Shown here piece after piece: positions 27,856-36,278 of a stretch of DNA of 64,000 bases. The notes under the pieces were generated by a model. It ran no database searches. It was given only the letters and a program-made list of their open reading frames with translations, and was not told the origin of the DNA. The stretch is from the NCBI RefSeq assembly GCF_040717455.1, contig NZ_JBFEFH010000020.1, forward strand, positions 70,437-134,436, read 5' to 3'. Each line of letters starts with the position of its first letter. The first letter of the stretch is position 1. This stretch comes from Tautonia sp040717455. Lineage in GTDB: Bacteria > Planctomycetota > Planctomycetia > Isosphaerales > Isosphaeraceae. Made by a program: the position numbers and the translations under genes.

Positions 27856-28929
27856 ATGGACCGCTCCTTGATCTGCACGTCGTCCGCGTCGTCCAAGGAC
27901 CGCGACCCCTACGGGGAGATGAAGATCTTCGCCGGGTCCGCCAGCCGGGGCCTCGCCCAGTCCATTTGCCGGCACCTCGGCGTCCCGTTGGCCCAGTCCG
28001 AGACCAAGGTCTTCAGCGAGGGGAACATCTTCGTCCGCGTCCTGGAGAACGTCCGGGGCCGCGACGTCTACATCGTCCAGGGGACCGAGCAGCCCGTCAA
28101 CGACAACCTGATGGAGCTGCTCTTCTGGATCGACGCCTTCAAGCGGGCCAGCGCCACCCAGGTCACGGCCGTCATCCCCTTCTTCTCCTACGCCAAGGGG
28201 GACAAGAAGGACGAGCCCCGCGTCTCGATCCGCGCCCGGGTCATCGCCGATGCCCTCGAGGCCGTCGGGGCCGACCGCGTCCTGACGATGGACCTGCACA
28301 GCCCCCAGATCCAGGGGTTCTTCAAGATCCCCGTCGACCACCTCTACGCCGGCCCCGTCCTCACCGCCTACTTCCGCAAGCTGAACATCCCCGACCTCGT
28401 CGTCGCCGCCCCCGACGTCGGCTTCGCCAAGGCCGCCCAGCGCTACGCCGACCAGATGCATTGCGACCTCGTCATCGGCAACAAGAACCGGCCCGACCAC
28501 GAGGAGCGGGCCGAGATCCTCGACGTCATCGGCAACGTCCAGGGCAAGAACGTCCTGCTCGTCGACGACTTCACCATCTCCGGCGGCACCCTGATCGAGA
28601 TGGCCCACGCCTGCAAGGCCCGGGGAGCCCAGGACGTCTACGCCTGCGTCTCGCACGGGGTCTTCTCCCGGGGCTCGGCCGAGAAGATCTGCAACAGCCC
28701 GCTCAAGCAACTGGTCCTGACCGACACCATCGGCCACTGGCCCGAGCCCCTGGCCGAGAACTGCCGGCGGATCAGCGTCTCCCGCCTCTTCGCCGAGGCC
28801 ATCCTCTCCATCCACCAGCGCGAGAGCGTCAGCCGCCTGTTCGACACCCAGGTCGAGCCCGAGCTGGTCGAGGTCTGCGACGACACCGAGACGACCCTCG
28901 ACCACCGCTCAATCGCCGGCGCTCGTTGA
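27856..28929 (+). CDS. prs: Ribose-phosphate pyrophosphokinase (PRPP synthase)
   Basis: This 357-aa enzyme makes PRPP from ribose-5-phosphate and ATP for nucleotide, His and Trp synthesis. The N-terminal MKIFAGSASRGLAQ, the LTMDLHSPQIQGFF catalytic/metal segment and the PRPP loop NVLLVDDFTISGGTLIEMA identify it. The PRPP loop differs from the usual VDDMIDTGGT, having TIS in place of IDT, closer to class II/eukaryote-like enzymes. An in-frame ATG at 27919 matches the canonical family N-terminus and could be the true start; 27856 is kept as the first ATG after GAGG. Confidence 0.9.
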   Translation: MDRSLICTSSASSKDRDPYGEMKIFAGSASRGLAQSICRHLGVPLAQSETKVFSEGNIFVRVLENVRGRDVYIVQGTEQPVNDNLMELLFWIDAFKRASATQVTAVIPFFSYAKGDKKDEPRVSIRARVIADALEAVGADRVLTMDLHSPQIQGFFKIPVDHLYAGPVLTAYFRKLNIPDLVVAAPDVGFAKAAQRYADQMHCDLVIGNKNRPDHEERAEILDVIGNVQGKNVLLVDDFTISGGTLIEMAHACKARGAQDVYACVSHGVFSRGSAEKICNSPLKQLVLTDTIGHWPEPLAENCRRISVSRLFAEAILSIHQRESVSRLFDTQVEPELVEVCDDTETTLDHRSIAGAR

Positions 28930-29043
28930 CGCCTGCCCAGGCCACGCCTAGCATGATCCTTGGGAGGGGCGGTCGGGGATCGAATCCCCCCCGCCTTCAT
29001 CCCGTCTTGCCCCCGCCGATCCGACCCCAAGGACGCTGCATCC

Positions 29044-30471
29044 ATGGCATCTGACCGACCCCGGACCCTGGGCGAGTTGAAGCAGAGCGGCTACCGCGTC
29101 GAGTCGGTCAAGGACGAGATGCGCCGCAACCTCATCGCCATGATCCGCCGCGGGGAGCCGTTGTTCCCCGAGATCCTCGGCTACGAGGAGACGGTCGTCC
29201 CCCAGATCCAGAACGCCATCCTCTCGAAGCACGACATGCTCTTCCTCGGCACGAGGGGCCAGGCCAAGACCCGGATGCTCCGGCAGCTCGTCCGCCTGCT
29301 CGACGACGCCATCCCCATCGTCGACGGCTCGGAGGTCAACGACCACCCGTATCACCCCGTCAGCCGCGAGGCCCGCGACAAGCTCGACAGCCTGGGAGAC
29401 GCCACCCCGATCGCCTGGGTCGGCCGCGAGCAGCGCTATCAGGAGAAGCTGGCCACGCCGGACGTGACCATCGCCGACCTGATCGGCGAGATCGACATGA
29501 TTAAGCACGCCGAGGGACGCTACCTCTCCAGCGAGCTGACCATGCACTTCGGCCTCATCCCCCGCACGAACCGCGGCATCTTCTGCATGAACGAGCTGCC
29601 CGACCTGTCCCCCAAGATCCAGGTGGGCATGTTCAACGTCCTGGAAGAGCGGGACGTGCAGATCCGGGGCTACCCGGTCCGCCTGGAGCTGGACCTCTGC
29701 ATGGTCTTCTCGGCCAACCCGGAGGACTACACCAACCGCGGCCGGATCGTCACCCCCTTGAAGGACCGGATCGGCTCGGTCATCCGGACCCACTACCCCC
29801 TCTCGCGGGACGTCGGCATCGCGATCAACGACCAGAACGCCTGGGTCGACCGCGTCGGCGAGCAGGTGGCCGTCCCCTTCTTCGTGAAGGAGGTGGTCGA
29901 GGAGGCCGCCCGGCTGGCCCGGACCTCGTCGCACGTGAACCAGGCGTCGGGCGTCTCGGTCCGCATGTCGATCGCCAACCTGGAGAACGTCGTCTCCAAC
30001 GCCGAACGCCGGGCCTTGGTGAACCGGGAGCCTTGGGTCGTCCCCCGGATCGGCGACCTCTCGCACGTCGTCCCCAGCACCCGGGGCAAGATCGAGCTGA
30101 CGATGGCCGACGACGACGGCTCGGAGGACGTGCTCATCGGCCGGATCGTGGGCGAGGCCGTGAAGAACGTCTTCGCCGAGCGGTTCAACCCGAAGGAATT
30201 CCGGGCGGCGGTCGAGCACTTCGACAACGGAGGAGGTGTCGAACTGGCCGACACCTTGCCGACCCGGGAACTCCTGAAGCGGATCGAGAAGATCCCGGGA
30301 TTGCTCAAGAAGGCCGAGGAACTGGCCAAGGACTCCCTGCCCGACCTCTCCGACCCCGACCTGCACCACGCCACCATCGCCGCCTCGGCCGAGTTCATCC
30401 TCGAAGGGCTTCATGTGCACAACCGCTTGAACAAGAACGTGAAGGCGGGCGTGGCGTCATACGAACGCTGA
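29044..30471 (+). CDS. AAA+ ATPase (MoxR/Mg-chelatase ChlI-like), partner of VWA protein
   Basis: This 475-aa ATPase has a Walker A variant GTRGQAKT (residues 69-76) and a Walker B reading IFCMNELPD (residues 179-187), with Asn183 in place of the usual Asp before the catalytic Glu. A helix-bundle C-terminus follows. It precedes a VWA-domain gene by 57 nt in the same direction, the arrangement of MoxR/ChlI-VWA chaperone pairs that remodel or insert metal into partner proteins. The client is not known. AAGGA precedes the ATG at 29044. Confidence 0.88.
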   Translation: MASDRPRTLGELKQSGYRVESVKDEMRRNLIAMIRRGEPLFPEILGYEETVVPQIQNAILSKHDMLFLGTRGQAKTRMLRQLVRLLDDAIPIVDGSEVNDHPYHPVSREARDKLDSLGDATPIAWVGREQRYQEKLATPDVTIADLIGEIDMIKHAEGRYLSSELTMHFGLIPRTNRGIFCMNELPDLSPKIQVGMFNVLEERDVQIRGYPVRLELDLCMVFSANPEDYTNRGRIVTPLKDRIGSVIRTHYPLSRDVGIAINDQNAWVDRVGEQVAVPFFVKEVVEEAARLARTSSHVNQASGVSVRMSIANLENVVSNAERRALVNREPWVVPRIGDLSHVVPSTRGKIELTMADDDGSEDVLIGRIVGEAVKNVFAERFNPKEFRAAVEHFDNGGGVELADTLPTRELLKRIEKIPGLLKKAEELAKDSLPDLSDPDLHHATIAASAEFILEGLHVHNRLNKNVKAGVASYER

Positions 30472-30528
30472 TCTGATTACGCCGGCATCCCTCGACCCTC
30501 CCCTCGGCCGCGGACCAATGAGGCCCCC

Positions 30529-31671
30529 ATGCCCCAGTACGAATACTCCAAGTGGGACGGGTCGCAGGAGTTCCGGCCCCAGTCGGCGGAGAAGGCGTTC
30601 GACGAGCTGAGCGAGTACCTGCTGCATTATGGCGACCAGGTGCTCCGCCAGCTTGACCGGTTCGACGACGACGACAACCCCGAGATCGTGGACTTGCTCC
30701 AGCAGGAAGGCTTGATCGAGCGGGACCGCGAGGGGAAGTTCGTGGTCGCCCCCAAAGGGTTGCGACGCATCCAGCAGAGTGCGCTCACCGACCTGTTCCA
30801 GACCTTCAACCGCGACGCGATCGGCAAGCACGACTCCCCCCACAAGGGGGACGGCACCGTGCGGCACGAGGACTCGCGGCCTTATGTCTACGGCGACTCC
30901 CTGGCCAACCTGAACCTGCACGAGACGATCAAGAACGCCTACACCCGCCAGGGGGGGGGCGTGCCGATCCGGGTTGAGCGCGACGACTGGGTCGTCTACG
31001 AGACCGAGCACCAGACCCGCGCCGCCACGGTCGTCCTGATCGACATGAGCGGCTCGATGGGCCGGTACGGCAAGTACGGCATGACCAAGAAGGTCGCCCT
31101 GGCCTTGCAGGCGATGGTCCGCGCGCAGTACCCGACCGACTCGCTGGAGATGGTCGGGTTCTACACCCTGGCCAGCAAGATGACCGAGCGGGAACTGTTG
31201 AACTCGGCCCCGAAGCCGGTCGGCCTGTTCGACCCCCGGGTGCATTTGAGGATCAGCCTCGACGCGCCGCTCCCGAGGCAGGTGCAGCACTTCACCAACA
31301 TCGACGCCGGCCTGAAGCTGGCGCGGAACATGCTGGGCAAGCAGGCGGCCGAGAACAAGCAGATCATCGTCATCACCGACGGCGAGCCGACGGCCCACAT
31401 CGAGGGGCGCGAGGCCGTGCTCATCTATCCCCCTGCCGAGAAGACCGCCGCCGCCACCCTGGCCGAGGCGAGGCGGTGCGCCTCGGCCGGCATCCGCGTC
31501 TCGTCATTTGCACTGATCGAAGATTACTTCTATCTGGGCCTGGTCAATTTCGTCGAGGAGATGGCCCGCGTCACCCAGGGGGTCGCCGCCTACTGCTCGG
31601 CCGACGACCTGGGCAAGTACGTCTTCGACAGCTTCGTCGGCGGCCGCCGCCAGCGGAAGATGACCCGCTGA
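30529..31671 (+). CDS. VWA-domain protein paired with AAA+ ATPase
   Basis: This 380-aa cytoplasmic protein has a C-terminal von Willebrand A domain with an intact MIDAS motif DMSGSMG (Asp172, Ser174, Ser176), later FTNIDAGLKLA and IVITDGEPT. The N-terminal about 160 residues (MPQYEYSKWDGSQEF) are specific to this family. It is the expected partner of the ATPase at 29044-30471; in related systems the VWA protein recruits the AAA+ ring to its substrate. Confidence 0.9.
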   Translation: MPQYEYSKWDGSQEFRPQSAEKAFDELSEYLLHYGDQVLRQLDRFDDDDNPEIVDLLQQEGLIERDREGKFVVAPKGLRRIQQSALTDLFQTFNRDAIGKHDSPHKGDGTVRHEDSRPYVYGDSLANLNLHETIKNAYTRQGGGVPIRVERDDWVVYETEHQTRAATVVLIDMSGSMGRYGKYGMTKKVALALQAMVRAQYPTDSLEMVGFYTLASKMTERELLNSAPKPVGLFDPRVHLRISLDAPLPRQVQHFTNIDAGLKLARNMLGKQAAENKQIIVITDGEPTAHIEGREAVLIYPPAEKTAAATLAEARRCASAGIRVSSFALIEDYFYLGLVNFVEEMARVTQGVAAYCSADDLGKYVFDSFVGGRRQRKMTR

Positions 31672-31693
31672 CGGATGGGGTCGCTCGCCGTGG

Positions 31694-33094
31694 TCACTCC
31701 CAGGCGTTCGGCCTGGGGTTGGCGACCGGGGCGCGGAGGAAGCCGGAATCCTCGGGGGCGTCGTAGTCGATGGAGGCCAGTTCGGGGGTTTCGATGCGTA
31801 CCGAACCGCGGATCCGGCTCTCCAGGGCGACGTCGAGGATGCCGCCGGTCAACTGGGTGCGCTCGGCGGGGTAGGGGGGCCGGCCGGTCCGGAAGAAGTC
31901 CTCGATCCGCAGGACCAGGGGAGTGAAGAAGTCGGCGCCGGGCGGGGCGGGGAGGTAGACAAGCGTGGAGACGTCGGTGGGCGTGCCGTCGTCGTTCGCG
32001 ACCCGAGCGGCGATGGTCGTGTCGTCGACGTGGCCGTTGAGGATGAGGACGGTCCCCTGGAAGCCGTCGGCGTATTCGACCAGGAAGGCGACCGGCTGGA
32101 GGAAGGTCGGCCGGCCTGCGGGGTGGACGAAGTCGCGGGTGTTCTGCCGGACGTCGCCGGGGTTCCGGGTGTAGCTGCGGCTCAATGCCTCGTCGAGCAG
32201 GTCCCACGACCAGCGGCCCGCGTCGCCCGCCTCCCAGACGGCGTCACCTTCGAGGTAGGTGACGGCCACGACCCCCTGGGGCTTCCCCTGCCGGTCGCGG
32301 CGTTCGACCATGCACTGGAGGGTTTCGAGGGCGTGGAATCCGAAGATCTCGATCTCGCCGCGAGAGGCGACCAGGGCATCGTTCCAGGTCTTGCCCAGGG
32401 GGACCTCCAGGTGCGGCAGCCGCCAGGTGACGGGCAGGCTCGAACCGGCCATGAGCGGCACCCCGAGTTCCCGGGCCGAGGCGACCATCTCGGCCGCCTC
32501 CGACCGATCGTAGGAGAGGTGCTTGTCGATGAAGACCGGCACCCCGCGACCCGAGCGGCGGACGACGTCGAGCACCTCGCGGAAGTAGGCACCTCGCGGG
32601 TAGAGCTTCTGGAGCTTCGCGTTGATCGGGTAATCGCCGTGCTCGGCGATCAGCAGCACGGCATCGACCGCCAGGTCTCCCGAGCCGAGCGTCAAGGCAT
32701 CCTCGATCGTCGGGCTGAGCCGGACGCCGTACTGCTCGGCCTTGGCGCGGCCGAGATCGCCGACCCCCGAGGGGGCGACCCCGCCCGGGAACTGCTCGAT
32801 GTAGAGGCTGCTGACCTCGACATCGGGCCGGTAGTGCCCGCGGCCGTCGTGCACGACGAATCCGTCGAGGAATCGTCCGACGATATGATAGGCGTGAGAG
32901 AGGTAATAGTACGTTGATGCCAGGGCGGCGACCTTCAGGCGGCCTTGCTTCGGTTCAGGAGCGGGGCCGCCCAGCGCGTGAGGGATCGCGGCGGGGCTGG
33001 GCCGGTCGGCCGCGGCGGCGGCCCCCGCGGCGGGCAGCATGACCGAGAGGCTCGCGGCGTTCAGGAATCCTCGACGGGTCAGGTCGTCTCGCAT
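31694..33094 (-). CDS. Tat-exported hypothetical protein, planctomycete family
   Basis: This 466-aa protein begins with a twin-arginine signal (LTRRGFLNAASLSVMLPAAG). The mature part (LKVAALASTYYYLSHAYHIVGRFLDGF, LAVDAVLLIAEHGDYPINAK, VPVFIDKHLSYD, LMAGSSLPVTWR) is a recurrent planctomycete exported family with no assigned activity and only faint resemblance to Gfo/Idh-type proteins. ATG 33094 is chosen over 33106 because GGAGGGG lies 5 nt upstream. It is convergent with the VWA gene. Confidence 0.85.
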   Translation of the reverse strand: MRDDLTRRGFLNAASLSVMLPAAGAAAAADRPSPAAIPHALGGPAPEPKQGRLKVAALASTYYYLSHAYHIVGRFLDGFVVHDGRGHYRPDVEVSSLYIEQFPGGVAPSGVGDLGRAKAEQYGVRLSPTIEDALTLGSGDLAVDAVLLIAEHGDYPINAKLQKLYPRGAYFREVLDVVRRSGRGVPVFIDKHLSYDRSEAAEMVASARELGVPLMAGSSLPVTWRLPHLEVPLGKTWNDALVASRGEIEIFGFHALETLQCMVERRDRQGKPQGVVAVTYLEGDAVWEAGDAGRWSWDLLDEALSRSYTRNPGDVRQNTRDFVHPAGRPTFLQPVAFLVEYADGFQGTVLILNGHVDDTTIAARVANDDGTPTDVSTLVYLPAPPGADFFTPLVLRIEDFFRTGRPPYPAERTQLTGGILDVALESRIRGSVRIETPELASIDYDAPEDSGFLRAPVANPRPNAWE

Positions 33095-33277
33095 CAGCCC
33101 CTCCAACCAGTCAGTGAGTCAGTCAGTCGTCCGGGAACCGGCCAGGCCGTCGTCAAGAGCCATGACGATGGCCGCTCGGGTCGGCGGCGTCAAGCGTGGA
33201 CCGAGGATCGCAGCACGTTTGGCCTGGGATTGGCGGTCCTGCCGAGGGTGAGTCGACGCCGCAACGAGTGCCGGGGA

Positions 33278-33309
33278 GGTGCGTCTTCGAAGACTCGACG
33301 GCACCCTAC
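33278..33309 (-). repeat. Dispersed GTAGGGTGCC repeat, reverse orientation
   Basis: The reverse complement of this 32-nt sequence matches 6512-6543 and 9609-9640 with one difference. Confidence 0.85.
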
Positions 33310-33323
33310 TCCCGGGTCCCGTC

Positions 33324-33448
33324 GGAATCGGTGGATTCACGGTGATTCGGCGGGTGCCCCGGGTTCCGCGCGGCGGACCCCGGGCGGAGTTACTTGGGCC
33401 TGTCGCCCTCCGGCCCGGGGTCCGCAGCGCGGAACCAAGGGCACCCGG
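33324..33448 (+). repeat. Dispersed palindromic element, copy 2
   Basis: Arms at 33352-33385 and 33413-33446 match at 31 of 34 positions around a 27-nt loop. The unit, with its left flank, is the inverted counterpart of copy 1 at 23949-24080. Confidence 0.85.
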
Positions 33449-33476
33449 AGCCCACCAGGGTTGACGGGAAGCGGTA

Positions 33477-34544
33477 CTACACGGAGTGTCGGCCGAGGCG
33501 GATCGCGATGCCATCGACCCGGGAGACCACCCGGCCGATGAGGGCGGCGGCCAGCGTCTCCCGCTGGTTCAATTCCCGGATCAAGGAATTGAGATGGGCC
33601 GGATCGACGGCCAGGAGCAGGCCGCCCGAGGTCTGGGCGTCGAACGCGAATTCGAGGCGGGCGGATTCGAGATCGGGCGGGAGGTCGAGCCGACCGGAGA
33701 GGAACGCGCGATTGGTGGCGCTGGCCCGGGTGAAGTTTTTGGGGACGGCCAGGGGTTCGGCCCCTTCGATCACAGGGAGGGCATCGAGGTCGAGCTCGAT
33801 GGTGACGCCGGAGCCGTCGGCCATCTCGGCGGCGTGCCCGGCGAGGCCGAAGCCGGTGACGTCGGTCAGGGCATGGATGCCGCCGGAGGCGCGGCCGGCC
33901 TCGATCGCGTCGGCGTTCAGGCGGATCATGCCGGCGATGGCGCGGTCGAGCACCTCGGCCGGGCAACGGTCCTTCTTGGCGGCGGTGGTGACGAAGCCGG
34001 TGCCGAGCGGCTTGGTCAGCACCAGCAGGTCGCCCGGCCGGGCCCCGGCGTTGGTCAAGACGTCGTCCGGGTGGACCAGGCCGGTGACGCTCAGGCCGAA
34101 CTTGATCTCGGCATCGCGGACGGTGTGCCCGCCGACGACCGAGGCCCCGGCCGCCGCCACCCGTTCCCCGGCCCCGGCGATGATCTGCCCGAGGATCTCC
34201 AGGGGGAGCTGGTCGTCCGGGAAGGCGGCGATGTTCAGGACCGTCAAGGGTCTGCCGTTCATCGCATAGACATCTGAGAGTGCGTTCGCGGCGGCGATCT
34301 GGCCGAAGACGTATGGGTCGTCGACCAGGGGGGGGAAGAAGTCGACGGTCTGGACCAGGGCCAGGTCGGGCGCAATGCGATACACGCCCGCGTCGTCGCA
34401 CGTTTCGGTGGCGACGAGCAGGTCGGCGGGTCGGGTCGGTGTTGGCAAGCCGCGCAGGACCTGCGCGATCCCCTCGGGGGAGAGCTTGCCTGCTCACCCG
34501 GCGCAGTTGGCGTAGTCGGTCAGGCGTTTCTGTCGTCCGAACAT
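33477..34544 (-). CDS. selD: Selenide, water dikinase containing selenocysteine (SelD)
   Basis: This enzyme makes selenophosphate from selenide and ATP. Reading from ATG 34544 with the UGA at 34496-34494 as selenocysteine gives 355 aa beginning MFGRQKRLTDYANCAG-Sec-AGKLS. Sec17 sits where E. coli SelD has its catalytic Cys and other bacteria have Sec. Downstream motifs fit: TVDFFPPLVDDPYVFGQIAA, VVGGHTVRDAEIKFGLSVTG, GIHALTDVTGFGLAGHAAEM, AFDAQTSGGLL. The UGA is followed by a hairpin (loop GGTCC about 32 nt downstream) resembling a bacterial SECIS. Without recoding, translation would begin at about 34448 and lose the catalytic residue. Confidence 0.9.
34444..34496 (-). promoter_or_regulatory. 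bSECIS-like element in selD
   Basis: After the UGA (34496-34494) the minus strand forms a lower stem GGCAAGC (34490-34484) / GCTTGCC (34450-34444). It also forms an apical hairpin CGCGCA (34467-34462) / TGCGCG (34456-34451) with loop GGTCC. The GCAGGUC core resembles the E. coli fdhF SECIS apical loop, and the spacing is within the 16-37 nt usually allowed. Confidence 0.65.
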
Positions 34545-34634
34545 GGCTGGCTCAAGGGGCTCCGCGGCCGGTGGTCCCGGCATTGGGGCGAACAAAAAGG
34601 GTCGGGTCGTCGGTCGGCCGAGTGCGCCGGTTGC

Positions 34635-34874
34635 TCAGCGAGGGAGCAGGCGATCGACCTCCTCGATCAGCGTGGTCTCGTCCGGGAACTGGCCGGTCTC
34701 GAGCTTCGAGTAGACGAGGGTCGAGCCCACGGTCAGCTCGAAACACCCCCCCTTCGAGGGGACGAGGGTCAGCCGTTCGATCCGTCGCTTGAAGCGGGGG
34801 AGCAGCAGGGCCGTCAGACTGAGGGCCTGGGGCTCGTAGTTTCAGAGGGCGCAGTATTCGAGCGTGATGGTCAC
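34635..34874 (-). CDS. SelW/Rdx-family selenoprotein (CxxU)
   Basis: This 79-aa thioredoxin-like protein of the Rdx family (SelW/SelT/SelH relatives) is read from a GTG at 34874 through an in-frame UGA at 34844-34842. The N-terminus is MTITLEYCAL-Sec-NYEPQA, giving the CxxU redox motif (Cys8, Sec11). The rest (LPRFKRRIERLTLVPSKGGC, FELTVGSTLVYSKLETGQFP) is the Rdx beta-hairpin and C-terminus. GAGGAG lies about 10 nt before the GTG. A hairpin with apical loop GTC, about 23 nt after the UGA, is a candidate SECIS. It lies just upstream of selD in the same direction. Confidence 0.85.
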
Positions 34875-34953
34875 GGGATCGGTCTCCTCGGGTCGGGGGA
34901 ACGGGGCCCGAGACTCCTGCGTCTCGGGCGGTCGGGTGGGTGGATCGATCGGA

Positions 34954-36102
34954 TCAGTTGGGATTCGACCTCCGGGCCAGCAGCCACCGGCGCGCGGTCG
35001 GGGAGACGGCGGAGGGTTCGTCGGCCGCGTCGTGTTCGGGCGAGGATTCCGCCAGGCTCATGAGGTCGGCCCAGTGGCGGAGCGAGGGGACGTGGTGGAA
35101 GACCAGCTTCAGGCTGACGGTGATGGGGATGGCCAGGATCAGGCCCATCATGCCCCAGAGGAACCCCCAGAACAGGCAGGAGATGAGGACCGTCGTGCCG
35201 TTGAGGTCGAGCGACCGGCCCATGACGTAGGGCATGACCAGGTAGCCCTCGACGGTGACGATGACCAGGAAGACCGAGGCGACGATCAGGCCGTCGGCGA
35301 TGGAGCCGCGCTGGCCGAGCGTGACCAGGACCGCCAGCCCGCCCCCGGCCACGCTGCCGACGTAGGGGATGTATTTCGTCACCGCGGCGAACACCCCGAG
35401 CGCCACGGCGAACTCGATCCCCAGCAGCATCAGGGAGGCGGCCGTGGCCACCCCCAGGCCGATGTTCAGGACGGTCCGGGCGAGCAGATACGCCCGAATT
35501 TTGCGCGTGAGGTTCTTCAGGGTGCGCTCGACCGCCTTCGACTCGCCGGACTCGACCGAGATCAGGTGGACCAGCCGCGGGACGAGGGCGTCCCCCTCGG
35601 CCAGCAGGAAGAGGACGAGGAAGAGGACGATCACCCCGTAGCCGACCCAGGTGGTCAGGTCGGAGAGCCGGTAGTTCAGGGAGTTGAGCAGCAGCTCGCG
35701 ATTGGTATAGCCGAGGATGTCGATCGTGCCCGGCTCGGGCAGGACGTTGGCGAGATAGGGGTGGTCCTTGCCGGCCTCGTTGATCAGGTCGCTGACCTTC
35801 GAGGCCAGGCGTTCCACGTCGGCCGGGAAGGTCGCGGCGGCCTGGACGAGGCTCTCGGCGGTCAGGCTGGCCGCGTACAGCCCGGCCACGGCCAGGAGCA
35901 GGAACAGGATGACCGCGGCGCCGAAGGGGCCGACCGGCAGGAGTTTCCGCAGCAGGTGGGTCGCCGGCGACAGCAAGGAGGTCAGCAGGATCGCCAAGGC
36001 GATCGTGACCAGGATGGGCTTGAGCAAGTAGAGCGCGGCGATGACGGCGAGCGTGGCCAGGATGGTGAGGGATGAGCTGGCCGGCTTGGTCGTGGAATCC
36101 AT
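34954..36102 (-). CDS. AI-2E family transporter (PerM-like permease)
   Basis: This 382-aa membrane protein has about eight helices arranged as two N-terminal, one central and a C-terminal group. The conserved segments IPYVGSVAGGGLAVLV and VEGYLVMPYVMGRSLDLN mark the AI-2E/PerM family, which exports small molecules or ions. The substrate here is unknown. GGAGGAGG precedes the ATG. It lies upstream of the selenoprotein pair in the same direction, about 80 nt away, and may share a transcript. Confidence 0.9.
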   Translation of the reverse strand: MDSTTKPASSSLTILATLAVIAALYLLKPILVTIALAILLTSLLSPATHLLRKLLPVGPFGAAVILFLLLAVAGLYAASLTAESLVQAAATFPADVERLASKVSDLINEAGKDHPYLANVLPEPGTIDILGYTNRELLLNSLNYRLSDLTTWVGYGVIVLFLVLFLLAEGDALVPRLVHLISVESGESKAVERTLKNLTRKIRAYLLARTVLNIGLGVATAASLMLLGIEFAVALGVFAAVTKYIPYVGSVAGGGLAVLVTLGQRGSIADGLIVASVFLVIVTVEGYLVMPYVMGRSLDLNGTTVLISCLFWGFLWGMMGLILAIPITVSLKLVFHHVPSLRHWADLMSLAESSPEHDAADEPSAVSPTARRWLLARRSNPN

Positions 36103-36278
36103 CCGGCCTCCTCCCGCGCGGACCTGTTCGGAATCAGCAACACGATCGCTTCACAATTCAATCTTCGGGAAGACGGGCCGGCAAGACAAGGGCTCCCCGG
36201 AGAGTCGACGCAATCTTGGGGGCGGGGGGACCGCTCTTTCGTCCCGGGCCGGGTGGCCGGCGGCCGAGAGCCGGGGCG

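Larger units (their letters stand above)
33095..33476. other. Intergenic region holding two dispersed repeats
   Basis: This 382-bp gap between the Tat protein gene and selD contains the reverse-oriented GTAGGGTGCC repeat (33278-33309) immediately followed by copy 2 of the 34-nt-arm palindromic element (33324-33448). No gene was recognised. Confidence 0.75.
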
